30,054 nucleotides of DNA from DAOUKH01 sp034421515 (GTDB taxonomy: Bacteria > Chloroflexota > Dehalococcoidia > SHYB01), in assembly GCA_034421515.1 (NCBI GenBank), contig DAOUKH010000054.1:1-30054 (forward strand). The letters are read 5' to 3'. The notes under the pieces were generated by a model that was given only the letters and a program-made list of their open reading frames with translations, searched no databases and was not told the origin of the DNA. Shown piece after piece: positions 8,486 through 15,593 of the stretch. Position 1 is the stretch's first letter, and each line of letters starts with the position of its first letter. Both the position numbers and the translations under genes were made by a program.

Positions 8486-9631
8486 TCAGCCGATTTCGTA
8501 GACGCCATCGGGCAGGGGCTCGTCGTCGACGCGCCGCTCGACGGCGGCCAGGAGCTTGCCGACGCCCCAGCCGTGGAGGGCGGAGGCGAGCACCACGCCC
8601 TCCTCCGGCGGTCCCGCGCCATCGAAGAGGCCGGCCGCCGCCTCGTAGAGCTCGGCCTCGCTCCGCGCCTCGGGGAGGGCGAGGTCGGCCTTATTCAGGA
8701 CGAGCACGGTGGGCCGGTCGGCGAGGTCCAACGCTTCGAGGGTGCGCGTCACCACGTCGACCTGCCCCGCGGCGTTGGGGTGGGTCATGTCGACGACGTG
8801 GACGAGGACGTCGGCCTCGGCGATCTCCTCGAGGGTGGCCCGGAAGGCGGCGACGAGCGTCGTGGGGAGCTTGTTGATGAAGCCGACGGTGTCGCTGACC
8901 AGGAACGGGCTGCCCGACGGGAGGCGGGCGCGGCGGGTCACCGGGTCGAGGGTGGCGAAGAGCTGGTCGCGCACGCGCACGTCGGCGCGCCCGATCTGGT
9001 TGAAGAGCGTGCTCTTCCCCGCGTTGGTGTACCCCACCATCGAGATGATGGGGATACCCTGCTTCTTGCGGCGCTCCCGGTAGAGCGAGCGGCGGTTTCG
9101 CACCGCCTCGATCTCGCGCTTCAGCCGAGCGATGCGGCCCCGCACGAGCCGCCGGTCGGTCTCGATCTGGGTCTCGCCGGGGCCGCGGGTGCCGATGCCG
9201 CCGCCGAGCCGTTCCAGGTGCGACCACTGTCCCGCGAGCCGGGGGAGCAGGTACTCGTGCTGGGCAAGCTCGACCTGGAGCCGCCCCTCCCGCGTCTGGG
9301 CGCGCTTGGCGAAGATGTCGATGATGAGCGCGGTGCGGTCGATGACCTTGACCCGCGTGGCGTCCTCGACGACGCGCTGCTGCGCCGGGGTGAGCTCGTC
9401 GTCGAGGATGACGACGTCGGCGCGGCGGTCGCGGGCCGCCTGCGCGACCTCTTCGAGCTTGCCGCGGCCGAGGTAGGTGTTGGCGCGCTTCCGGAGGCGC
9501 TGACCGAAGACGGCGACGACCTGGGCGCCGGCGGACCTGGCAAGCTCCCCAAGCTCGTCGAGGGAGTCATCGAGCGACAGCACGGAGGCCTCGGACTGCA
9601 CCGAGACTCCGGCGAGGACGGCCCGCTCCAC
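8486..9631 (-). CDS. hflX: Ribosome-associated GTPase HflX
   Basis: GTPase that binds the 50S subunit and splits stalled or heat-damaged ribosomes. The 381-residue protein has the HflX N-terminal domain (residues 1-185) with the diagnostic glycine loop GGGIGTRGPGETQIETDRR at about 143-161. The GTPase domain follows: G1 GYTNAGKST (200-208), G3 DTVGF (247-251) and G4 NKAD (313-316). The start is a GTG giving MERAVLAGVS, a common HflX N-terminus; an in-frame stop lies upstream and no Shine-Dalgarno is obvious. It is the last gene of a minus-strand run after thrC and dapL, 61 bp downstream of the latter. Confidence 0.95.
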   Translation of the reverse strand: MERAVLAGVSVQSEASVLSLDDSLDELGELARSAGAQVVAVFGQRLRKRANTYLGRGKLEEVAQAARDRRADVVILDDELTPAQQRVVEDATRVKVIDRTALIIDIFAKRAQTREGRLQVELAQHEYLLPRLAGQWSHLERLGGGIGTRGPGETQIETDRRLVRGRIARLKREIEAVRNRRSLYRERRKKQGIPIISMVGYTNAGKSTLFNQIGRADVRVRDQLFATLDPVTRRARLPSGSPFLVSDTVGFINKLPTTLVAAFRATLEEIAEADVLVHVVDMTHPNAAGQVDVVTRTLEALDLADRPTVLVLNKADLALPEARSEAELYEAAAGLFDGAGPPEEGVVLASALHGWGVGKLLAAVERRVDDEPLPDGVYEIG

Positions 9632-9692
9632 CGGCGGGCGCGTTGTCGTGGGGCGTTTGGCTATGCCGCCGCTCCTTCTTCCGTTCGGCTAT

Positions 9693-10850
9693 TCAGGCGA
9701 GCTCCCCGATGCGCCGCACACCCTCGTCGAGCTGGTCGTCGGGCAGGGTGAGGGAGAGTCGGACGTAGCCCTCGCCGTACTGCCCGTAACCGCTCCCCGG
9801 CGTCACCACCACGGCGGCCTCCTCGATGAGCTTGGCGGCGTAGTCGGCGGAGGTGTACCCCTCCGGGATCCGCGCCCAGACGTAGAGGCTGGCCTGCGGG
9901 GGCACGACGGACATCCCGATCTTGGTGAGCGCCGCGACGAGCTTGTCGCGCCGCCGCTGATAAACGGCGACGTTCTCGGCGACGCAGTCCTGCGAGCCGC
10001 GCAGCGCCTCGATCGCCATCAGTTGGACGGCCTGGGGGATCCCGGAGTCGAGGTTCGACTTGACCCGCATCAGGGCGTTGATGAGGCCCGCGTTGCCCAC
10101 CGCCATCCCCACGCGCCAGCCCGTCATGTTGTAGCTCTTGGAGAGCGAGTGGAACTCGATGCCCACGTCCATGGCGTCCTTCGCCTCCAGCAGGCTCACG
10201 GGGCGGTAGCCGTCGTAGGCGATCTCGCTGTAGGGGGCGTCGTGGCAGACGGCGATGTCGTACTTCTTGGCGAAGGCGACGAGGTCGTTGTAGAAGCCGA
10301 TGTCGGCCACCGCGCCGGTGGGATTGTTTGGGTAGTTGACCCAGATGACCTTGGCCTTGCGGGCGACGCCTTCGGGAATCGCGCCGAGGTCGGGCAGCCA
10401 GCCGTTCTCCTCCTCCAGAGGCAACCAGTGCGTCTCGCCGCCGGCGAACATCGTCCCAATCGAGTAGACGGGGTAGGCGGGATCGGGCACGAGGGCGACG
10501 TCGCCGGGGTCGATCAGGCAGAGGGCCATGTGGCCGATGCCCTCCTTCGCGCCGATCAGCGGCAGCACCTCGGTATCACGGTCGAGGGTGACCCCGAACC
10601 GCTGGCCGTACCAGTCGGCGACGGCCTGGCGCAGCTCGGGCAGGCCCTCGGACTCAGGGTAGCGGTGGTTGGCGGGCTCGTCGGACGCGGCGTGGAGGGT
10701 GTCCAGGATGCGCTCCGGCGTGGGCAGGTCGGGGTCGCCGATGGCGAAGGTGATGACGTCGATGCCCTGGGCGCGCTTCTCGTTGATCTTCTTGCTGATC
10801 TCGACGAAGAGGTAGGGCGGAAGCTGTTCGATGCGGTTGGCGAGCTTCAT
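9693..10850 (-). CDS. dapL: LL-diaminopimelate aminotransferase
   Basis: PLP-dependent class I/II aminotransferase that converts tetrahydrodipicolinate directly to LL-diaminopimelate, for lysine and peptidoglycan. The 385-residue protein starts MKLANRIEQLPPYLFVEI, a DapL-type N-terminus. It has YPESEGLPELRQAVADWY (about 64-81), VNYPNNPTGAVA (171-182) and the PLP-lysine motif HSLSKSYNMTGWRVG with K238. The start is supported by GGAG 8 bases upstream. It lies 99 bp downstream of threonine synthase, and both use aspartate-family intermediates. An alternative is another aminotransferase of the same subfamily, but the N-terminal motif favours DapL. Confidence 0.87.
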   Translation of the reverse strand: MKLANRIEQLPPYLFVEISKKINEKRAQGIDVITFAIGDPDLPTPERILDTLHAASDEPANHRYPESEGLPELRQAVADWYGQRFGVTLDRDTEVLPLIGAKEGIGHMALCLIDPGDVALVPDPAYPVYSIGTMFAGGETHWLPLEEENGWLPDLGAIPEGVARKAKVIWVNYPNNPTGAVADIGFYNDLVAFAKKYDIAVCHDAPYSEIAYDGYRPVSLLEAKDAMDVGIEFHSLSKSYNMTGWRVGMAVGNAGLINALMRVKSNLDSGIPQAVQLMAIEALRGSQDCVAENVAVYQRRRDKLVAALTKIGMSVVPPQASLYVWARIPEGYTSADYAAKLIEEAAVVVTPGSGYGQYGEGYVRLSLTLPDDQLDEGVRRIGELA

Positions 10851-10876
10851 TGATTCTCCAGGAGATTGATGTTCAC

Positions 10877-10897
10877 GCGCGGCTTTCCGCGCCGCGC
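10877..10897 (-). promoter_or_regulatory. Hairpin between thrC and dapL
   Basis: Perfect 7-bp arms GCGCGGC (10877-10883) and GCCGCGC (10891-10897) with a 7-base loop, in the dapL leader. No T-run follows on the minus strand, so it is not a clear terminator. A TATCAT -10-like box lies just upstream of it on the minus strand (10906-10901). Confidence 0.4.
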
Positions 10898-10949
10898 TCC
10901 ATGATAGCCCAACGGATTGGGCGGGTGAAGGGAGGGAGCTACGCGCTCC

Positions 10950-12143
10950 TCAGAGGGAGAGCGGCTGGCCCGGCGCGGGCAGCGTCTCCAAGTACTTCAA
11001 CCCCGAGCCGGTGTTCAATAGGAGCGCCAGCTCGCCGGGGGCGACGGAGCCGTCGGCGATGAGCTTGGCGAGGGCCGCCGCCGTCGCGGCCCCCTCGGGG
11101 CAGACGAAGAGGCCCTCCAGCGATGCGACCCTGCCCATCCAGTCCACGATTTCGTCGTCGGACACCGTGACCGCGCCCCCGTTGCTCTCCCGCAGGACGT
11201 TGAGGATGAGGTAGTCGCCGATGGCGGAGGGCACGCGGATGCCGGCGGCGAGCGTTTGGGCGTCGGGCCAGGGCTCGGCGTGGTCGGCGCCGCTGTGGAA
11301 GGCCCGCACCAGGGGCGCGCAGCCCTCGGACTGCACGCAGAACATGCGCGGCCGCTTCCCGTCGAGCAGCCCCATCGCCTCCATCTCTTCGACGGCCTTC
11401 CAGATGCCGACGATGCCGGTGCCCCCGCCCGTCGGGTAGACGATCACGGCGGGCATGCGCCAGCCCAGCTGCTCGGCGATCTCGTAGCCCATCGTCTTCT
11501 TGCCCTCGGCGCGGTACGGCTCCTGGAGGGTGGAGACGTCGAACAGGCCCTGCTCTGCCGCCGTGCGGCGCGACAGCGCCCCGGCGTCGCCGATCAGGCC
11601 GTCGACGAGGACGAGCCGCGCGCCCATGACCTCGACTTCCTTCTGGGTGGCCTCGGGAGCGTCGGCGGGCATGAAGACGTGGGCCTCCATCCCGGCCCTT
11701 GCGGCGTAGGCAGCGAGCGCGCCGCCCGCGTTGCCGGCGGTCGGTACCGTCAGCCCTTTCACGCCGAGTTCCTTGGCCTTCGACACCGCCGCCGCCATGC
11801 CCCGCGCCTTGAAGGACGCCGTAGGGTTCCCCCCCTCGTCCTTGATCAGCAGCGGGCCGCACCCGATCTCCCGGCGCAGCCGGTCGGCGCGAAGCAGGGG
11901 CGTGTACCCCTCGCCGAGGCTGACCACGCTCGCCGGGTCGCGGACCGGCAGCACCTCGAAGTACCGCCACATCGTCGACTCGCGGCCGGCCAGGGCCTCA
12001 CGTGTCATGCTCCGCCCCGCCGCCTCGAGGTCGTACCGCGCATAGAGCACCTTGCCGCAGTCGGGACACGTCCGGACCGGCGCTCCGGCGTCCACGGTCC
12101 GCGAACAGGCGGTGCATTCCAGGTGGGTCAGGTAGCTCTTCAT
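10950..12143 (-). CDS. thrC: Threonine synthase
   Basis: PLP enzyme making L-threonine from O-phosphohomoserine. The 397-residue protein has an N-terminal zinc ribbon (C10, C13, C26, C29), common in this class of threonine synthases. The fold-type II core contains SLGEGYTPLL (75-84), the PLP lysine K112 in NPTASFKARG, TAGNAGGALAAYAA and the phosphate loop YPTGGGTGIVG. The ATG at 12143 has no Shine-Dalgarno. Instead, a TACAAT box ends 8 bases upstream (12157-12152), which predicts a leaderless or near-leaderless transcript. It is the first gene of the thrC-dapL-hflX run. Confidence 0.94.
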   Translation of the reverse strand: MKSYLTHLECTACSRTVDAGAPVRTCPDCGKVLYARYDLEAAGRSMTREALAGRESTMWRYFEVLPVRDPASVVSLGEGYTPLLRADRLRREIGCGPLLIKDEGGNPTASFKARGMAAAVSKAKELGVKGLTVPTAGNAGGALAAYAARAGMEAHVFMPADAPEATQKEVEVMGARLVLVDGLIGDAGALSRRTAAEQGLFDVSTLQEPYRAEGKKTMGYEIAEQLGWRMPAVIVYPTGGGTGIVGIWKAVEEMEAMGLLDGKRPRMFCVQSEGCAPLVRAFHSGADHAEPWPDAQTLAAGIRVPSAIGDYLILNVLRESNGGAVTVSDDEIVDWMGRVASLEGLFVCPEGAATAAALAKLIADGSVAPGELALLLNTGSGLKYLETLPAPGQPLSL

Positions 12144-12151
12144 GAGAGGGG

Positions 12152-12157
12152 ATTGTA
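12152..12157 (-). promoter_or_regulatory. Probable -10 box of thrC
   Basis: TACAAT on the minus strand, 8 bases before the ATG. The predicted transcription start is within a base or two of the start codon. No good -35 box is visible, so this is a motif-level call. Confidence 0.45.
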
Positions 12158-12190
12158 GCGACAGATGCCGCCGGACGGCGCTCCGGCCTC

Positions 12191-12250
12191 TTAAACCTCC
12201 TCCCCCCGGGAGAAGATTGAGATGAGGGGCCTCCTCACAACCGCCACTGG
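12191..12250 (+). repeat. Hairpin repeat type B, copy 1
   Basis: Begins TTAAACCTCC, then a C-rich arm, GGGAGAAGATTGAGATGAGG, and ends ACCGCCACTGG. Same order of parts as the copies at 13632 and 18437. Its stem is less perfect than theirs. It lies between the divergent thrC and HD-domain genes. Confidence 0.85.
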
Positions 12251-12303
12251 CCTGTGGAGGCGCCTGCCCTGACCGGCACTTCTACGAAGCCGCCCCGCCG
12301 CGC

Positions 12304-12309
12304 TACACT
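12304..12309 (+). promoter_or_regulatory. Probable -10 box of the HD-domain gene
   Basis: TACACT in the context CGCTACACT, 6 bases before the ATG at 12316, with no Shine-Dalgarno between. The predicted start of transcription coincides with the start codon. No clear -35. Confidence 0.4.
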
Positions 12310-12315
12310 CCGAGC

Positions 12316-12906
12316 ATGGACGTGCTTGAGCGGGTGCGCGCGCACATGGCCGGCCTCCCCGACGGGGTGCGGGCGCACGTCGAGCAGGTGCGGCGGCACG
12401 CGGTGGCGCTTGCGGAGTCGCACGGCCTCGACGCCGCACGCGCCGACCTCGCCGCCGCCTCCCACGACGTCTGCCGTACCGTCAAGGCCGCCGACCTCCT
12501 CGACATGGCGGGCGCCTTCGGCATACCCGTCACGCCGATCGACGAGGCCTTCCCCGTCTTCCTCCACGGCCCCGTCGGCGCCGAAGTCCTCAAGCGCGAC
12601 TTCGGCCTCGACGACGAAGAGGCGCTCGACGCCGTCCGCTATCACACCATGGGCCGCGCCGGCATGACGCCGCTGGAACAGGCCGTCTTCCTCGCCGACA
12701 AGCTCGATCCGTCGAAGATCGCGCGCTATCCCTTCCTACCGGAGGTCGAGAAAGCCGCGCACCGCGACCTCGACGAGGGGATGCTCCTCTTCATCGACCG
12801 GCAGGCCGCCGCCTTCCTAGAACACGGCGACCTCGTGCACCCGGGGATGATCGCCGCCCGCAACGACGCCCTGCTCGCGTTGAAGGCGCGGGCCGACTCG
12901 CCCTAG
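12316..12906 (+). CDS. yqeK: YqeK-like HD phosphohydrolase
   Basis: HD-domain metal-dependent phosphohydrolase resembling YqeK, which hydrolyses diadenosine tetraphosphate symmetrically. The protein is 196 residues. Metal-site residues in order are H28 (RRHAVALA), H50-D51 (ASHDVCR), H84 (LHGPVGAEV), H110 (RYHTMGR) and D128 (VFLADKLDPSK); the segment YHTMGRAGMTPLEQAVFLAD is very YqeK-like. The substrate is inferred from family only. Its stop codon overlaps the stop of the convergent downstream gene within a single CTAG. Confidence 0.82.
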   Translation: MDVLERVRAHMAGLPDGVRAHVEQVRRHAVALAESHGLDAARADLAAASHDVCRTVKAADLLDMAGAFGIPVTPIDEAFPVFLHGPVGAEVLKRDFGLDDEEALDAVRYHTMGRAGMTPLEQAVFLADKLDPSKIARYPFLPEVEKAAHRDLDEGMLLFIDRQAAAFLEHGDLVHPGMIAARNDALLALKARADSP

Positions 12907-13496
12907 CCGCCGCCTCCGCCGGCCCCGAACAGCAGGCCGAGCACGATGAAGCGGAGCACGAAGCCGGGGAGCACGGCAAGCGCGGCGCGGAAGCCGGGGA
13001 TGCCCAACGCCCCCTGCACCGCGATGATCATCGTCACCACCATCCAGAGGGTGACGACGAGACCGAGAATGCTTCCCACGCCGGGAATGCCGATGAAGAG
13101 GAAGAGCATCCCCGGCGCGGCGGAGAGTCCGAGCCCGCCGATGAGCGGAGCGGCCAGCCTCGCCCGCTCGTCCTCCGGCGCGGCCATGATCCCGAGCACG
13201 TAGCCGCTGACCGCTTGGAGCAGCCAGACCCCGGGCATCGCCACCAGCGCCGAGAGCGCCGCGACGATGTTGCCCCCGCTCCCCGCCTGCTCGATAAAGG
13301 CGCCAATGAGCAGCGCCACCGTCGCCATGACGACGACGGTGAACCCCTGCGCGATGGCGACGGGGTCGGCCCGAAGCTCCTCGTAGACCGCGCGGTCGAG
13401 GAGCACGACGCGGTACATCCGCGCGAAGAGCATCGGCGACTTGGGAGCGCCGCCGTCCCGCTTCTCGCCGCCCTCCTGTTTCACGACAGCCGCCAA
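12903..13496 (-). CDS. Yip1-type multi-pass membrane protein (frameshifted at its N-terminus)
   Basis: The in-frame part is 197 residues with a polar N-terminus and five hydrophobic segments, at about 52-72, 78-106, 116-138, 140-165 and 170-190, with glycine- and proline-rich loops. This layout matches bacterial Yip1/DUF1282-like proteins; the function is unknown. The only in-frame start is a weak TTG. Just upstream, a zinc-ribbon start lies in another frame, and one added A would join the two (next entry). The gene ends GGGGG and shares its stop region with the convergent HD-domain gene. Family assignment is moderate. Confidence 0.7.
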   Translation of the reverse strand: MAAVVKQEGGEKRDGGAPKSPMLFARMYRVVLLDRAVYEELRADPVAIAQGFTVVVMATVALLIGAFIEQAGSGGNIVAALSALVAMPGVWLLQAVSGYVLGIMAAPEDERARLAAPLIGGLGLSAAPGMLFLFIGIPGVGSILGLVVTLWMVVTMIIAVQGALGIPGFRAALAVLPGFVLRFIVLGLLFGAGGGGG

Positions 13497-13564
13497 CTCC
13501 TGTCCGCAGTTGCGGCAGGAGGCCGCGCGTTCATCGTTTCGGTGCTACAGCTTGGGCAGAACAT
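13497..13564 (-). pseudogene. Frameshifted zinc-ribbon N-terminus of the Yip1-like protein
   Basis: On the minus strand an ATG at 13564 reads MFCPSCSTE and then leaves frame. Downstream, in the frame of the membrane protein, the sequence reads NDERAASCRNCGQELAAV. Adding one A to the AAA run (plus-strand TTT at 13537-13539) joins them into a standard CxxC...CxxC zinc ribbon fused to the membrane domain, an arrangement common in such proteins. This is either a real frameshift or a sequencing or assembly error in a short homopolymer. Confidence 0.8.
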
Positions 13565-13631
13565 CGGGCAACCCCAGTGGCGGATTCTAGCGCCGCGCCG
13601 CGCCGGACGCCAACGGCGGGCATAGGAAGTC

Positions 13632-13690
13632 TTACCTCTTCTCCCGTGGGGAGAAGATTGAGATGAGGGGCCCCCTTATCACCGCCACGG
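13632..13690 (+). repeat. Hairpin repeat type B, copy 2
   Basis: TTACCTCTTCTCCC, GT loop, GGGGAGAAGATTGAGATGAG, then GGGCCCCC and ACCGCCACGG. The CTTCTCCC/GGGAGAAG stem is perfect. Near-identical to the copy at 18437. Confidence 0.88.
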
Positions 13691-13818
13691 GTGATCAAAG
13701 TCTGCTTCCTCGCTTCATTCGGTCCGGTTACACGCAGGGGCAGCGCCCAGGAATCCGCCCCGGCCCTGCCGGCGTACCCTGAACAGGAATGCGGGCGTCC
13801 TTCCGTTGTACGGAATGG

Positions 13819-13824
13819 TATACT
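13819..13824 (+). promoter_or_regulatory. Possible -10 box of the ABC operon
   Basis: TATACT lies 57 bases before the first gene of the operon. The sequence at the -35 position is poor, so this is a weak call. Confidence 0.35.
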
Positions 13825-13881
13825 GAACGGCGCTTTGCGCTGCGCGGGCGGCGCCCGCTGTAGCGAAGGACCGAAACGCTC

Positions 13882-14850
13882 TTGATCGAAGTCGAACACG
13901 TCAGCAAGTTCTTCGGCGATTTCATCGCCATCGAAGACGTCACCTTCGAGGCCGAACGCGGCGAGATCCTCGGATTCCTGGGGCCCAACGGTGCCGGGAA
14001 GACGACGACGATGCGCATCATCACCGGCTTCACCCCGCCCAGCGAGGGTACGGTCCGCGTCGCGGGCCACGACGTCCTCCAGGACTCGCTCGAAGCCCGG
14101 CGCAACATCGGCTACCTGCCGGAGACTGTTCCCCTCTACACCGACATGACGGTGCGGGACTACCTCGACTTCATGGGCAGCCTGCGGCAGATGACGCCCG
14201 AGGAGCGCAAGAGCCGCTCCGACTACGTGATCGAGCGCCTCGCCATCGAGGACTATGTCAACACGTTCATCGGGCGGCTCTCGAAGGGCTACCGGCAGCG
14301 CGTGGGGCTCGCGCAGGCGATGCTCCATGAGCCCACCGTCCTCATCCTCGACGAGCCAACCATCGGCATCGACCCGGTGCAGGTCGTCGAGACCCGCGAG
14401 CTCATCCGCGGCCTGGGCCAGGACCACACCATCGTGCTCAGCACGCACATCCTCCCCGAGGTCAGCACGATGTGCGAGCGCGTGGTGGTGATCAACGAGG
14501 GCCGCATCGTGGCCGTCGACAAGCCCGACAACCTCTCGGTCCTCCTGCGAGGCTCGGAGCAGGTCCGGCTTGAAGTGCGCGGGCCGACCCGCGACGTTTC
14601 CACCCGCTTCCGCGACCTCAACGGGGTGCGGCGGGTCGAGCGGAGCGACCTCGGCGGCGGCGTGTACAGCTACACCCTCGAATGCGAGCCGGGTTCCGAC
14701 CTGAAGGAAAGCCTGGCCAAGCTCGTGATCGACCAGGGCTGGGGCCTCCAGGCTCTGGAGTCGGCCAGCATGAGCCTCGAGGACATCTTCCTCGAGCTGA
14801 CCACGCGAGAGGGGACTCCCTCCGGTCCCGGCGAGACAGAGACCTCATGA
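13882..14850 (+). CDS. GldA-like ABC transporter ATPase
   Basis: ATPase of an ABC-2 exporter, 322 residues. Walker A GPNGAGKT (34-41), signature LSKGYRQRVGLAQA (133-146), Walker B VLILDEPT with E158, and H-loop STHI (H189). The segment IGYLPETVPLYTDMTV, with glutamate where many ATPases have the Q-loop glutamine, is typical of the GldA/NosF-type subfamily. The start is TTG, giving LIEVEHVSKFFG; no strong Shine-Dalgarno. The last residues overlap the permease start (ATGA). The substrate is unknown. The downstream GldG-like gene supports the Gld-type assignment but does not prove gliding. Confidence 0.92.
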   Translation: MIEVEHVSKFFGDFIAIEDVTFEAERGEILGFLGPNGAGKTTTMRIITGFTPPSEGTVRVAGHDVLQDSLEARRNIGYLPETVPLYTDMTVRDYLDFMGSLRQMTPEERKSRSDYVIERLAIEDYVNTFIGRLSKGYRQRVGLAQAMLHEPTVLILDEPTIGIDPVQVVETRELIRGLGQDHTIVLSTHILPEVSTMCERVVVINEGRIVAVDKPDNLSVLLRGSEQVRLEVRGPTRDVSTRFRDLNGVRRVERSDLGGGVYSYTLECEPGSDLKESLAKLVIDQGWGLQALESASMSLEDIFLELTTREGTPSGPGETETS

Positions 14851-15593
14851 ACGCCCTGCTCATCGCCAAGAAAGAATTGCGCACCTACTTCGCGTCGCCG
14901 ATCGCGTACGTGATCATGGCCGCGTTCCTCTTCTTCACCGGTCTGCTCTTCATCGACAGCCTGAGCGGCGCGTTCCGCGAGGCCTCCCTTCGTGAGTTCT
15001 TCTCCGGCCAGGGCACCGGGGGCATCACCACCGGCACGGTCACCGGGGCCTTTGTCCTCCTCCTCCTCGGCCCCGTGCTCACGATGCGCCTCTTCGCCGA
15101 GGAATCGAAGCTGGGCACCCTGGAGCTCTTGCTCACCTCGCCGGTGCGCGACTTCGAGGTCGTGGCCGGCAAGTTCCTCGCCGCGCTGGGCATCGTGGCC
15201 ATCCTGCTCGTGCTCACCTTCTACTACCCGATCATGCTCTTCATCTTCGGCGATCCGGAGTTCGGCCCCGTCGTCTCCGGCTACTTCGGCCTCATACTGC
15301 TCGGCGCATTCTTCATCTCCGTCGGCCTCTTCGCGTCGTCGCTGAGCAGCAGCCAGATTGTCAGCGCCGTCGTCGGCCTGGTGATCCTGCTGATGTTCTG
15401 GTTTATCGGCGAGGCGGCGGACTTCTTCCGCGGCCAGCCGGAGACCATCCTCCAGTTCGTATCGCCGCGCTCGCACTTCGAGGACTTCGCGCGCGGCCTG
15501 ATCTTCCTCGATTCGGTGATCTACTTCCTTGGCCTCACCGCCATGTTCATCTTCCTCACCGTGCGCAGCCTCGAGACCAGGAGATGGCGGTAG
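14847..15593 (+). CDS. ABC-2 type permease (GldF-like)
   Basis: Membrane partner of the upstream ATPase. I use the ATG at 14847, which overlaps the ATPase stop as ATGA, although the frame is open upstream. MNALLIAKKELRTYFASPIAYVI is a standard GldF/ABC-2 N-terminus and gives 248 residues. About six hydrophobic segments are visible, with the characteristic RLFAEESKLGTLELLLTSPV loop after the second. The gene is followed directly by the GldG-like gene: TAG and ATG abut. The cargo is not predictable. Confidence 0.92.
   Translation: MNALLIAKKELRTYFASPIAYVIMAAFLFFTGLLFIDSLSGAFREASLREFFSGQGTGGITTGTVTGAFVLLLLGPVLTMRLFAEESKLGTLELLLTSPVRDFEVVAGKFLAALGIVAILLVLTFYYPIMLFIFGDPEFGPVVSGYFGLILLGAFFISVGLFASSLSSSQIVSAVVGLVILLMFWFIGEAADFFRGQPETILQFVSPRSHFEDFARGLIFLDSVIYFLGLTAMFIFLTVRSLETRRWR

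Larger units (their letters stand above)
13565..13881. other. Intergenic region before the ABC operon
   Basis: About 317 bp without a supported gene. It holds hairpin repeat B copy 2 and a TATACT promoter-like box. Nothing else was recognised. Confidence 0.6.

Noticed and set aside
8465..9751. Long plus-strand frame opposite hflX
   Set aside because: It is the antisense shadow of a well-supported GTPase in GC-rich DNA; its peptide has no domain features.
10877..10897. Rho-independent terminator between thrC and dapL
   Set aside because: The hairpin is strong, but no T-run follows on the transcribed strand, so I list it only as a hairpin.
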